64,000 nucleotides of DNA from Bacteroidales bacterium (GTDB lineage: Bacteria > Bacteroidota > Bacteroidia > Bacteroidales > WCHB1-69). The notes below the pieces were generated by a model, which was not told the origin of the DNA, searched no databases, and saw only the letters and a program-made list of their open reading frames with translations. Shown piece by piece: positions 1 to 7,917 of this stretch; position 1 is the first letter of the stretch; every line of letters starts with the position of its first letter. The translations under genes were made by a program, and so were the position numbers. The stretch lies in contig JAFXSR010000024.1 in the NCBI GenBank assembly GCA_017525505.1, positions 1 through 64,000 on the forward strand. Reading direction: 5' to 3'.

Positions 1-522
1 ACCGTATGCGACAACGAAGAATATGTATGGGAAGGCCACGATGTGGAAATCGGCATCCTGCCCGCTGGCACCTACACCATCTGGGACAGCCTGACCACTA
101 CCACCTATGAATGCGACAGCGTCTATAAACTCACACTGACCGTCACCCCGACCTTCTACGCGGAGAACACCGGTGTCACCTGCGACAACGAAGCCTACGT
201 TTGGGAAGGCCACAACGTGGAAATCGGCATCCTGCCCGCTGGCACCTACACCATCTGGGACAGCCTGACCACCACTACCTACGGCTGCGACAGTGTTTAC
301 AAGCTCACGCTGACCGTTACCCCGACCTTCTATGCTGAAAGCACAGGTATCACCTGCGACAACGAAGCCTACGTTTGGGAGGGCCACAATGTGGAAATCG
401 GCATCCTGCAAGCTGGCACCTACACCATCTGGGATAGTCTGAACACGACCACCTACGGTTGCGACAGTGTTTACAAACTCACGCTGACCGTCAACCCGAC
501 CCAGCACAGTGTGGAAACCGCT
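1..522 (+). repeat. 174-bp tandem coding repeat, three near-identical copies
   Basis: The string GTGGAAATCGGCATCCTG recurs at 43, 217 and 391, giving an exact 174-bp (58-codon) period. The copies differ by a few synonymous or conservative changes, which points to recent expansion or gene conversion. More copies probably lie upstream of the window. Confidence 0.9.
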
Positions 523-1857
523 TCCGCTTGCAGCAACGAGGCCGTTTACAGCTGGCACGGACGCAACATCACCGCCACTGGCGTTTACTACGACACTTTG
601 GAGACCACTTTGGGTTGCGACAGTGTGTGCGAGTTGCACTTCACCCTGTTAGAGCCCACAGCCGCCATCATTGCCGATACCACTTGCGCAAACGCATTGT
701 ATCAGGGATATGGCTTTGAAGTTACGCCTACCCTCTCTGGCGATACCACTTTGGTACGTGTAACAGAGAATATGGCAGGTTGCGACAGCACCATCACCGT
801 CAATCTGTTTGTGAAACCGCTGGCCACCTTCGCTTTCGACACCATCGTATGCGGAGCATTCCAATGGAACAACCAATGGTATATGGAAAGCGGCTCTTAC
901 CAGCAGAGCTTCCCCGCCGCCAATGGCTGTGACAGTATTGTGACCATGAACCTGACCATCGATACGCCTTCAACAGACACCATTGAGGTGGTGGCTTGCG
1001 AAAGCTACGAATGGGACGGCACCCTCTACACCCAATCCGGTGTGTTCACCAAGGTCTATCCGCAGACAGTGGGTTGCGACAGTATCGCCGTCATGATCCT
1101 GACCATCAACCATGTGACTGAGGTGACCCTATACGACACCACATGCCAGGCCCACAGATACCAGGAGTACGGTTTTGACACCCTGTTCTTGGATTTCGGC
1201 ACCTTCACCCTCCAGCGTATTGACGAAAACCAGGCCGGATGCGACAGCATCATCAACCTGATTCTGACTGTCCACCGTGGCTATCTGTACGTGGATTCTG
1301 CCAGCACCTGCAACAATGAAGATTTCGTATGGCATGGCATCCATTGCGACACCACAGGCTTGTACTACAAATACTACGAGACCATGTATGGTTGCGACAG
1401 TGTCTTTGTTCTCTTCCTGACCGTTTACCCGAGTTACGAAGTGGAGGTTACCGACACCGCCATCGCCGGAGTGCCTTATCACAATAACGGTCTGAACTTC
1501 ACTCCGCAGAATCCCGGTGTCCTGAACATCGATGTGCCCAGAACCACTGTGGACGGATGTGACAGTACTATCCATGTCACCCTTATCGTAGTTGACGGCA
1601 GTGGTGTTGACATGCATTATCTCGACAAACACATCAGCCTCTTCCCGAACCCGGCCGACAATGTCTTCACCGTAAACTCCACCCTCGACATCATCCGCGA
1701 GCTGACAATTTATGACAACAACGGCAGAGCGGTATTGCGCCAGAGCATCAACGACTACAGCGGCCAAGTGAATGTAGAGAAACTCACCCCTGGCATCTAC
1801 TTCGTCCGCATGATGACCCCTGACAATGTCGTCACGAAGAAGTTAATCGTCCGATAA
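1..1857 (+). CDS. T9SS-secreted repeat protein, 3' part (5' end outside window)
   Basis: The reading frame is open from base 1, so this is the C-terminal ~618 residues of a longer protein. It starts with almost identical 58-residue units built around YVWEGHN...GTYTIWDSL...GCDSVYKLTLTV, followed by more divergent repeats that each keep the GCDS signature and a beta-strand-rich pattern. The last ~75 residues (ISLFPNPADNVF ... GIYFVRM ... KKLIVR) are a typical type A T9SS C-terminal sorting domain. The protein is therefore expected to be exported through the outer membrane and anchored or released at the surface. Adhesin or surface-layer filament are possible roles; nothing in the visible part is catalytic. 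A strong terminator follows. Confidence 0.85.
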   Translation, partial: TVCDNEEYVWEGHDVEIGILPAGTYTIWDSLTTTTYECDSVYKLTLTVTPTFYAENTGVTCDNEAYVWEGHNVEIGILPAGTYTIWDSLTTTTYGCDSVYKLTLTVTPTFYAESTGITCDNEAYVWEGHNVEIGILQAGTYTIWDSLNTTTYGCDSVYKLTLTVNPTQHSVETASACSNEAVYSWHGRNITATGVYYDTLETTLGCDSVCELHFTLLEPTAAIIADTTCANALYQGYGFEVTPTLSGDTTLVRVTENMAGCDSTITVNLFVKPLATFAFDTIVCGAFQWNNQWYMESGSYQQSFPAANGCDSIVTMNLTIDTPSTDTIEVVACESYEWDGTLYTQSGVFTKVYPQTVGCDSIAVMILTINHVTEVTLYDTTCQAHRYQEYGFDTLFLDFGTFTLQRIDENQAGCDSIINLILTVHRGYLYVDSASTCNNEDFVWHGIHCDTTGLYYKYYETMYGCDSVFVLFLTVYPSYEVEVTDTAIAGVPYHNNGLNFTPQNPGVLNIDVPRTTVDGCDSTIHVTLIVVDGSGVDMHYLDKHISLFPNPADNVFTVNSTLDIIRELTIYDNNGRAVLRQSINDYSGQVNVEKLTPGIYFVRMMTPDNVVTKKLIVR

Positions 1858-1881
1858 AACCTAATACTTTTTTTCAAAAAG

Positions 1882-1909
1882 GGCACGACCAGTTCGTGCC
1901 TTTTTTTTT
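1882..1909 (+). terminator. Rho-independent terminator of the T9SS repeat gene
   Basis: GGCACGA (1882-1888) and TCGTGCC (1894-1900) form a 7-bp stem with a 5-nt loop, followed by nine T residues. It lies 25 bases after the stop codon. Confidence 0.9.
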
Positions 1910-1966
1910 ACTGAAAACCATCTTAAAATTCCAAAATTATACACCAACGCATAAATCTCATTTTAG

Positions 1967-1986
1967 GGATACGATTCATCGTATCC
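1967..1986. repeat. 9-bp dyad, possible operator
   Basis: GGATACGAT and ATCGTATCC are exact reverse complements separated by TC. The dyad sits about 40 bases before the -7 element of the next gene, so a regulator-binding site is possible. It could equally be the remnant of a terminator on the other strand. Confidence 0.4.
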
Positions 1987-2027
1987 TCAAAAAAACAAAG
2001 ACACGGAACAGATGTCACATTTTTTTT

Positions 2028-2035
2028 TAATTTTG
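2028..2035 (+). promoter_or_regulatory. -7 promoter element (TAATTTTG)
   Basis: It matches the Bacteroidota TAnnTTTG -7 consensus and is followed by C. The start codon of the GldM-like gene lies 32 bases downstream. No convincing -33 element was seen. Confidence 0.55.
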
Positions 2036-2067
2036 CATCGAAAATAGTATCACTAAAAAAGAATATC

Positions 2068-2745
2068 ATGGATTCTTCTTCCAAAAAAACAACTAACTAT
2101 CAAGTTTTATCCGTATTAGTGGGTATCGCTTGCATATTGTTTGGCTTACTGTTCGGCATGTCAATAAACACCAACTCCCATGATGTTTTGGCTTCCTACA
2201 GGTCTTCTGACATAACTATTGAGAAAGGGAACGCCATGCTGTCGGTTCTTGTAAGAGATGAATGCGAGCGGATGCTGAATGACCATGCCGCTGACACAGT
2301 TACGGTCGGGAAAGTAGGGATGCTACAAGATGCGCACGACAGCATCATACTCTTCCTCAACCACATGCGTTTTGATTTCATATGCTTTGTGGATGGCAAC
2401 AATGGCGGAGTGCTTCATAGCATTGATGATGTAAGCAATTCCACCAATTTCATGATCAATCAGGGGCATGCAAAAGAGTTGGAAACCCGTCTTGAAGACT
2501 ATCAGGAGCAACTGCTACATCTGATTGACAATCCCCAACAACGCACCCGGATAAAAGCGGATATTGACTTCCACACCGAAGACGAATATCCCAACGGTTG
2601 GGTAATACACCATTTTGACCACACGATGGCCATAGAGGTTGTGAACCAACTTGACCAGCTCAGCCAGCAGGCTCACCTCACTGCCTGTCGTGTTCTACGA
2701 GAAATCAGCAAAGAAAGTACAAAACGTAATAGCGATAATCATTAA
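2068..2745 (+). CDS. Small GldM/PorM N-terminal-domain-like membrane protein
   Basis: A 225-residue protein with a short cytoplasmic N-terminus, one membrane segment (about residues 13-33, VLSVLVGIACILFGLLFG) and a periplasmic domain of ~190 residues. From memory, its layout follows the TM plus first periplasmic domain of GldM/PorM: a DSIILFLNHM helix, DGNNGG, then an asparagine-rich turn, a charged KELETRLEDYQEQL helix, a W followed by F, and a final MAIEVVNQLDQLSQQ helix. Full GldM is ~520 residues, so the outer periplasmic domains are absent. The next gene resembles GldL, the normal partner. I infer a truncated or minimal paralogue of the T9SS motor; a generic membrane protein is the alternative. 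Confidence 0.5.
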   Translation: MDSSSKKTTNYQVLSVLVGIACILFGLLFGMSINTNSHDVLASYRSSDITIEKGNAMLSVLVRDECERMLNDHAADTVTVGKVGMLQDAHDSIILFLNHMRFDFICFVDGNNGGVLHSIDDVSNSTNFMINQGHAKELETRLEDYQEQLLHLIDNPQQRTRIKADIDFHTEDEYPNGWVIHHFDHTMAIEVVNQLDQLSQQAHLTACRVLREISKESTKRNSDNH

Positions 2746-2756
2746 AAAATCAAGAT

Positions 2757-2942
2757 ATGAGAAAATCAATTTTCAGATTAGCCGCAGCTTCGGTATGCAT
2801 ATTAAGCTGGGCTTTATTGTTCAAGATTATGCATTGGCCTGGTGGCGGCATCCTGCTGCTTGTAACCCTCGGCGTCCTTTTCCCGCTTACAGCCATCATG
2901 GCCGCCACATACCTCTGCAAAAAAGAGAATGAAGATAAATAG
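2757..2942 (+). CDS. Miniature GldL-like two-helix membrane protein
   Basis: Only 61 residues and almost entirely two hydrophobic helices (about 8-25 and 30-52). The first helix ends in LFKIMHWPGGG, the signature seen at the end of the first helix of GldL/PorL, including its membrane lysine. The TEA glutamate that opens the second helix of true GldL, part of the proton path, is not present; the equivalent region reads GVLFPLTA. The long cytoplasmic tail of GldL is missing. The gene starts 11 bases after the GldM-like stop, so the two are probably co-transcribed, in the reverse of the usual gldL-gldM order. KIMHWPG-type helices also occur in other small Bacteroidota membrane proteins. Confidence 0.5.
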   Translation: MRKSIFRLAAASVCILSWALLFKIMHWPGGGILLLVTLGVLFPLTAIMAATYLCKKENEDK

Positions 2943-2948
2943 CTGACA

Positions 2949-3449
2949 ATGAGGAAATATTTACTACTTTTTTCTTTCAGTTTTTGTGTTATAATAGCGG
3001 CAGGCCAAATAAGCAAAGATTTTTATTATACCAGAACATACGCACATGCAGATTTTAATAGCTCTGCATTAGATAGTGCTGCTTACGAGCTAATGGACTG
3101 CAATTGCTTGAAGAATATTCATTTTATTGTCGAAGGGGATTATACAATCCTGCAATATGAACGGTATCGTTATGGGGAACTGTACCTAGACACTGTCGGC
3201 TTTGTCAGAGACGTTTTTCTTCTTAAGGTAAAAAATGATATTATCATTGAAAGTTATTTTATCCCCTGTGATTGGAAAGAACCCCCTATAACAGCTGTGA
3301 TATTAAGTTCCTCAAAACACATTTCTTTCAAACAGAAAATAAAGATAAAAAAGTTAGAGCTTACAAATATGGAATCAGGCACATTGACTTTTTTGTCCTA
3401 TGATGTAGCAAAAAAAATGCGATACTTATTGAATCCTTTTCATTACTGA
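2949..3449 (+). CDS. Secreted protein of unknown function
   Basis: 166 residues with an N-terminal signal peptide (hydrophobic LLLFSFSFCVIIAAGQ; cleavage likely near AAG-Q). The mature part is rich in aromatic and charged residues (YTRTYAHADF, YERYRYGELY) and has no motif that I recognise. It starts six bases after the mini GldL-like gene and is probably the third gene of that transcript. Its codons are clearly more A/T-rich than those of the core genes to its right, which hints at a different origin. Confidence 0.65.
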   Translation: MRKYLLLFSFSFCVIIAAGQISKDFYYTRTYAHADFNSSALDSAAYELMDCNCLKNIHFIVEGDYTILQYERYRYGELYLDTVGFVRDVFLLKVKNDIIIESYFIPCDWKEPPITAVILSSSKHISFKQKIKIKKLELTNMESGTLTFLSYDVAKKMRYLLNPFHY

Positions 3450-3569
3450 GATGCGCTATTATATACTATTACTACATATCTCCTTTCGAAAAAAAATTCA
3501 AAACCACCTGTAATAATTCCTGATTTTTGGTGTCTATTGTGATGAACGTTGCAACGAAATGAACGCATT

Positions 3570-4058
3570 ATGAATCACGACAAAGAACATCAGTTTGAAC
3601 TTTTGGTACGAGAGCACAAGCGAACCATCTACACAGTGTGCTACATGTTCTCGCACAACAATGCCGAGATTGAGGACCTATTTCAGGAAATCCTCATCAG
3701 GCTCTGGAACGGCTTCGACCAATACGAGGGACGCAGCTCCGCACGAACATGGATTTTTCGCGTTGCGCTCAACACAGCCATCAATCAAGACCGTAAAAAA
3801 CGCAAGCGCATCGAGACCGTGCCACTGACGGTTGACATCGACCCTTACGAGGCAGACGACCCTTCCACCCATCAAATCCGCGAGCTGCACGACCGCATCT
3901 CACGCTTGGACCTCATCGACCGCAGCCTTATCCTGCTTTGGTTAGAAGGCATCAGCTACGACGAAATAGGAGCCATCATCGGCATCACACCCAACAATGT
4001 GGGGGTGAGACTGGCACGCATCAAGGAAAAACTGGTACACATGTCGAAAAACGAATGA
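3570..4058 (+). CDS. ECF-type RNA polymerase sigma factor
   Basis: About 162 residues, the usual ECF size. Region 2 is visible as EDLFQEILIRLWNGFDQY ... ARTWIFRVALNTAI (DNA melting and -10 recognition). Region 4 is DRSLILLWLEGISYDEIGAI ... RLARIKEKL, a helix-turn-helix for -35 recognition. I chose the ATG at 3570; an in-frame TTG at 3549 would add seven residues. It is followed 12 bases later by a multi-spanning membrane protein that probably controls it. There is no SusC/SusD pair or FecR-like gene nearby, so it is not an obvious polysaccharide-utilisation sigma factor. Confidence 0.9.
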   Translation: MNHDKEHQFELLVREHKRTIYTVCYMFSHNNAEIEDLFQEILIRLWNGFDQYEGRSSARTWIFRVALNTAINQDRKKRKRIETVPLTVDIDPYEADDPSTHQIRELHDRISRLDLIDRSLILLWLEGISYDEIGAIIGITPNNVGVRLARIKEKLVHMSKNE

Positions 4059-4070
4059 AAGGAAATCATC

Positions 4071-5321
4071 ATGGAAAATCAGGAAAACAATAATTTAAGC
4101 GAACTCGACCAACTGAAAGCACAGTACGAGGAGCTGAAACAGCAGTTCAATCAGCAGGAAATCGTCAACGACCGGCTTATGAAGTCGTCCATCAAGAACA
4201 GCGCGAACTTCTATAGTCGATACCGACGGACACAAATCATACTATATCCCATTTTTGCAATACTTGGTCTATTTGCCATCAAATTTTACCAGCATTATTA
4301 CCTCAATGACAGCCTATCGTTAAGTCTGTTATGGTTGTCGTTCTGCCTGGTTTGTTTTGCCATTGAGCTATGGCTCACAAGAAAACTGCGTATCAGGAGT
4401 TTGGAAAACACCGACTTGCTGACCCTCGCCAATAACGCCCGAAGCTTCAAAAAACTCTTCTCCATCTTTACCCTTCTCAACTATTCCATGTGCGTTATCA
4501 TTGTTATAGGAGTTCTTTTGTACAAATTAGGAGGTAACATTTCACCGAATTTGGGAACGGTCATTTTAACAACTTGCTTTATTCTCTTATGCATCATATT
4601 GTTAGGCATAGCCGAAACCCGCTACAAGACAAAAGCTTGTGATGAGATCATCCGTCAGATAGAGACTTCCGATACACCCGTGGACAAGAGAAAAGGTTTC
4701 AACAAAAAACAAAAATGGTTCTGCGCTGCCATGATTGTCGTATTCTTAGGGCTTGATGTTTGGGCCGTCCTGGTTGATGTAGCGTTTCTGAAGCAGCTTC
4801 CCACTACCTACGAACGGACAGACGGAGACTTATCAACTGAAGGCAGTCTTGAAATCTGGGAGGTTTACAACACAACTACGGTGTCCGATAAGGCACAATT
4901 CCTTGACACCACAAGAGTAGTGGACAACGACTCTCTGGTTTACCGATGGTCGGCAGACACCACAGAACTCATGCTTTATACCTTAAGAAAGACGACGGAA
5001 GAGGGACCTGCCATCAGTTCAGCCGTGCTGGGCGGAAAACCTATAGTCAAACTAGTGGAAACCGAACCCCATAAAGAAGGAACCTCAGCAATCGTTAACG
5101 TTTCTATGATGCCCGAAGCCACCCTATTGTTTAGAAAAATGACCGAGAATATTGCCTTACAATCAAGACTCCATAAAGGCGCACTTGTTATGGACGGAAA
5201 GGTATATCAGGAATGGCGCATCGTCAATGTGGTTGAGAGGGGCAACTTCTTCATCTACTGCAATCCAAATTGGTCGGAAGAGGATGTGAAGGCTTTCTGC
5301 GAGCAACTGGTTAAACAGTAG
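4071..5321 (+). CDS. Multi-spanning membrane protein, putative ECF sigma partner
   Basis: 416 residues. The N-terminus (residues 8-40) is a charged, heptad-like helix that could be a coiled coil and the sigma-binding part. Four membrane helices follow between about 55 and 185, then a fifth at about 218-240 (MIVVFLGLDVWAVLVDVAFL). The last ~175 residues would be on the other side of the membrane from the N-terminal helix and contain YNTTTVSD and VYRWSAD segments. The position directly behind the sigma gene, and the layout of cytoplasmic helix, TM bundle and outer domain, suggest an anti-sigma or sensor role. This is inference; no zinc-finger anti-sigma motif is visible. A terminator ends the unit. 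Confidence 0.6.
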   Translation: MENQENNNLSELDQLKAQYEELKQQFNQQEIVNDRLMKSSIKNSANFYSRYRRTQIILYPIFAILGLFAIKFYQHYYLNDSLSLSLLWLSFCLVCFAIELWLTRKLRIRSLENTDLLTLANNARSFKKLFSIFTLLNYSMCVIIVIGVLLYKLGGNISPNLGTVILTTCFILLCIILLGIAETRYKTKACDEIIRQIETSDTPVDKRKGFNKKQKWFCAAMIVVFLGLDVWAVLVDVAFLKQLPTTYERTDGDLSTEGSLEIWEVYNTTTVSDKAQFLDTTRVVDNDSLVYRWSADTTELMLYTLRKTTEEGPAISSAVLGGKPIVKLVETEPHKEGTSAIVNVSMMPEATLLFRKMTENIALQSRLHKGALVMDGKVYQEWRIVNVVERGNFFIYCNPNWSEEDVKAFCEQLVKQ

Positions 5322-5336
5322 CAAAAAAATCACAGC

Positions 5337-5374
5337 TCATAGCTCCCCTTTTATAGAGGGGAACTATGATTTTT
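5337..5374 (+). terminator. Rho-independent terminator after the sigma operon
   Basis: TCATAG pairs with CTATGA and TCCCCT pairs with AGGGGA, interrupted by one unpaired base on each side. The stem is followed by TTTTT. It lies just downstream of the membrane-protein stop. Confidence 0.85.
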
Positions 5375-5414
5375 GTACATAAAAAACGATGTTTTTTTGT
5401 ATCAAAAAAAACAT

Positions 5415-5422
5415 TATATTTG
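5415..5422 (+). promoter_or_regulatory. -7 promoter element (TATATTTG) for the bamD cluster
   Basis: A perfect TAnnTTTG lies 15 bases before the chosen bamD start. A T-rich TTTG (5396-5399) is a poor -33 candidate because of short spacing. The element overlaps the region that an upstream alternative start at 5389 would have to encode, which supports the ATG at 5437. Confidence 0.6.
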
Positions 5423-5436
5423 CCAGATTGAAAAAA

Positions 5437-6372
5437 ATGGCAAAAAGAATATTCATCATATTGACAATCATTGCGTTAGCAATACCCACAAGGGGATTTT
5501 CGCAGGCAGTTTCTTCCAATTCCGAGGGAAAAGGTCAGGCTGCGTCTTCCCAAATCGCTGACACAAACGCTGTCTCATCCAATAATGACAAGCAGAAAAA
5601 AACAAAAAAGAAAACCGTCAAAAGCAACAAAGTTTCCTTTGAGACTTTCGACATGAACTATGCCAAAGCACTCAAATTCTATGAGAACGGGCAATACCTG
5701 TCAGCGGCGCGCCTATTCGAGGAACTTTATCCTCTATCGCTGGGCACCCCTGTGGCAGACACCCTACTCTTCCTTTTTGCCGACTGCTATTACAAGAACA
5801 GGGACTTTGAGCTTGCGGCCTTCCATTTCAAGGACTATGCCCGGCACTATCCTGGCACCGACAAAGCAGAAGAAGCGCATTTCATGTGCGTGAAATCGGT
5901 ATTTGAAATCTCCCCGGTTTACAGTGTGGACCAATCCTCTACGCTTTACGCCATCGACGAAATGGACTTGTTTATCAAGACTTATCCGTACAGTCCGCAT
6001 GTGGAGGAATGTAACCAGATGCTTGACGTGCTGCGCGAGAAACTGGCACAGAAGGATTTTGAGATTGCCAAGCTGTATTACAACACCGACCATTACCAAG
6101 CCGCACAGATTGCCGTGAAAAACTTCCTCAAAGAGTACCCCAACTCAAAATACGCCCACGAAGCCGTTTACATACTGGTCAAGAACAACCACGAATATGC
6201 CCGCAAAAGTGTGGCCAGCAAGAAAAAAGAAAGATACCAGGCCTGTGTGGATGCCTACAAAATCATGCAAGCGCAGTATCCCAATTCCGGCTACTACATG
6301 GATGCCAAGAAATTGGCGGACGACGCCCTGAATCAGATCAATAAAATCAAAAATCAAAATAACAATCAATGA
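5437..6372 (+). CDS. bamD: Outer membrane assembly lipoprotein-type factor BamD
   Basis: About 311 residues. The N-terminal signal is MAKRIFIILTIIALAIPT...FSQ; no clear lipobox cysteine is present, unlike Proteobacterial BamD. After a low-complexity Ser/Asn/Lys linker come TPR-like helix pairs (YAKALKFYENGQYLSAARLF, LLFLFADCYYKNRDFELAAF, KLYYNTDHYQAAQIAVKNFL), the BamD/YfiO repeat pattern. BamD scaffolds BamA during insertion of beta-barrel proteins into the outer membrane. The start at 5437 is preferred to 5389 because it gives a clean signal peptide and follows the promoter. Its stop overlaps the next start by 4 bases. The gene order that follows is the conserved Bacteroidota cluster. Confidence 0.85.
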   Translation: MAKRIFIILTIIALAIPTRGFSQAVSSNSEGKGQAASSQIADTNAVSSNNDKQKKTKKKTVKSNKVSFETFDMNYAKALKFYENGQYLSAARLFEELYPLSLGTPVADTLLFLFADCYYKNRDFELAAFHFKDYARHYPGTDKAEEAHFMCVKSVFEISPVYSVDQSSTLYAIDEMDLFIKTYPYSPHVEECNQMLDVLREKLAQKDFEIAKLYYNTDHYQAAQIAVKNFLKEYPNSKYAHEAVYILVKNNHEYARKSVASKKKERYQACVDAYKIMQAQYPNSGYYMDAKKLADDALNQINKIKNQNNNQ

Positions 6373-6713
6373 AATCAGCAGATTACAAGAAGTTAAAAGT
6401 TAATCCTTATGCCATTACCCGTGACATCGTAAGAATGGACGATCAGACCGGCAACATCTACAAAACCGTTGTTGTCATGTCGAAGAGAGCCAACCAAATT
6501 GCCTCTGACCTGAAAGAAGAATTCCACGAAAGATCACAGGAATTTGTCAGTGCCTCCGACAATCTGGAAGAATACCACGAAAACCTCGGACAAATTGAGC
6601 TGGCCAAATATTTCGAGCAGCTGCCCAAGCCGACACTGTTAGCCATCAACGAATACGAGAACAAACAGATTTACTTCAGCGACGTGGAAAGTCCGAGCAG
6701 AGCAAATGACTAA
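6369..6713 (+). CDS. rpoZ: RNA polymerase omega subunit, Bacteroidota type
   Basis: 114 residues. The core VVVMSKRANQIASDLKEEF corresponds to the conserved omega helix, and QLPKPTLLAINEYENKQI is the C-terminal part seen in Bacteroidota omega proteins. Omega binds the beta-prime subunit and helps assembly of RNA polymerase. The gene is translationally coupled on both sides: it overlaps bamD by 4 bases and coaBC by 8. Confidence 0.8.
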   Translation: MKSADYKKLKVNPYAITRDIVRMDDQTGNIYKTVVVMSKRANQIASDLKEEFHERSQEFVSASDNLEEYHENLGQIELAKYFEQLPKPTLLAINEYENKQIYFSDVESPSRAND

Positions 6714-7914
6714 TACGAACAACAAACATATTGTCATTGGCATTACGGGAGGGATAGCTGCTTACAAGTCGCTATCCCTTATCCGCTTGTTTAAGCGCGC
6801 CGGATATGAGGTGAAAGTTGCTGCCACGCAGCACGCACTGGAGTTTGTAACACCCCTCACTATCGAGACCTTGTCGCAGAACAAACTCTACACGGATATG
6901 TTCGAGCGAGGCCATGAGATCGATGTGCAACACATCGCCATGGCAGAATGGGCCGACTGTGTCATTGTGGCCCCCGCCACTGCCAATTGCATCGGCAAGC
7001 TGGCCTCCGGCATCGCCGACGACGCCTTATCCACCCTACTGCTCGCCACCTCAAAGCCCGTCTTCATGGCCCCCGCCATGAATTGCAACATGTATGAGCA
7101 TCCCGCAGTACAAGCCAACTTACAAACCCTTAAGGAACGTGGCATTCGACTCATCAAAGCCCAATCCGGTTTCCTGGCTTGTGGCACGGAAGGGAAAGGT
7201 CGCATGGAAGAACCCGAACGCATTTTCGAGACTGTAACCCGTTTTCTCGAAGGTAGCGACATTCTCAAAGGCATGAAAGCCTTGGTATCCGCCGGCCCCA
7301 CCTACGAACCCATAGACCCCGTGCGCTTTATTGGCAACCACTCCTCCGGATTAATGGGATTTGAGCTGGCAGAAGAACTGGCTCGCCAAGGTGCGGAAGT
7401 GACCCTCGTGAGCGGCCCCACCCACCTGTCATGCAACAACTCCGACATTCACCGGGTGGACGTGAAGAGCGCCCAGGACATGTTCGAGCAGTGCATGCAC
7501 TATGGCCCTGATGCCGACATCATCGTCATGGCCGCCGCCGTCGCCGACTACACCCCGAAGGAAGTTGCCCCACAGAAAATCAAAAAACACGAGGAAGGGC
7601 TGCAACTGGATTTGGTCAAGACCAAAGATATCTTGGCCACATTGGGACATCAAAGACGTGAAGGACAGTTAATTACAGGCTTCGCTTTGGAAACCGAAAA
7701 CGAATTGGAGAATGCCAAAGGCAAATTGCAAAATAAAAACATCGATATTATCGTTTTAAACTCTATGAATAACCCCAAGGCTGGCTTCAACAAGCCCACC
7801 AACCAAGTGACAATCATAGACCGTGACGGTCTGATGGTCCAGGGTGAGGCCAAGAGTAAGAAAGAAGTCGCCAAAGAGATTGTTCAGTTTATTATCAAGA
7901 AATTAAACAAATAG
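6706..7914 (+). CDS. coaBC: Bifunctional CoaBC (phosphopantothenoylcysteine synthetase/decarboxylase)
   Basis: 402 residues, the normal length. Residues 1-190 are the FMN-dependent decarboxylase CoaC: GITGGIAAYKS at the start, the histidine region IDVQHIAMAEWAD, the PAMNCNMYEHP substrate motif and the ACGTEGKGRM lid. From about residue 195 comes the synthetase CoaB: VSAGPTYEPIDPVRFIGNHS nucleotide-binding region and AAVADYTPKEVAPQKIKK with its conserved lysine. It makes 4'-phosphopantetheine from phosphopantothenate, cysteine and CTP for coenzyme A synthesis. It overlaps rpoZ by 8 bases. Confidence 0.95.
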   Translation: MTNTNNKHIVIGITGGIAAYKSLSLIRLFKRAGYEVKVAATQHALEFVTPLTIETLSQNKLYTDMFERGHEIDVQHIAMAEWADCVIVAPATANCIGKLASGIADDALSTLLLATSKPVFMAPAMNCNMYEHPAVQANLQTLKERGIRLIKAQSGFLACGTEGKGRMEEPERIFETVTRFLEGSDILKGMKALVSAGPTYEPIDPVRFIGNHSSGLMGFELAEELARQGAEVTLVSGPTHLSCNNSDIHRVDVKSAQDMFEQCMHYGPDADIIVMAAAVADYTPKEVAPQKIKKHEEGLQLDLVKTKDILATLGHQRREGQLITGFALETENELENAKGKLQNKNIDIIVLNSMNNPKAGFNKPTNQVTIIDRDGLMVQGEAKSKKEVAKEIVQFIIKKLNK

Positions 7915-7917
7915 AAT

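Noticed and set aside
1..522. CRISPR-like regular repeats
   Set aside because: The 174-bp period is in-frame coding sequence of a surface protein with no unique spacers.
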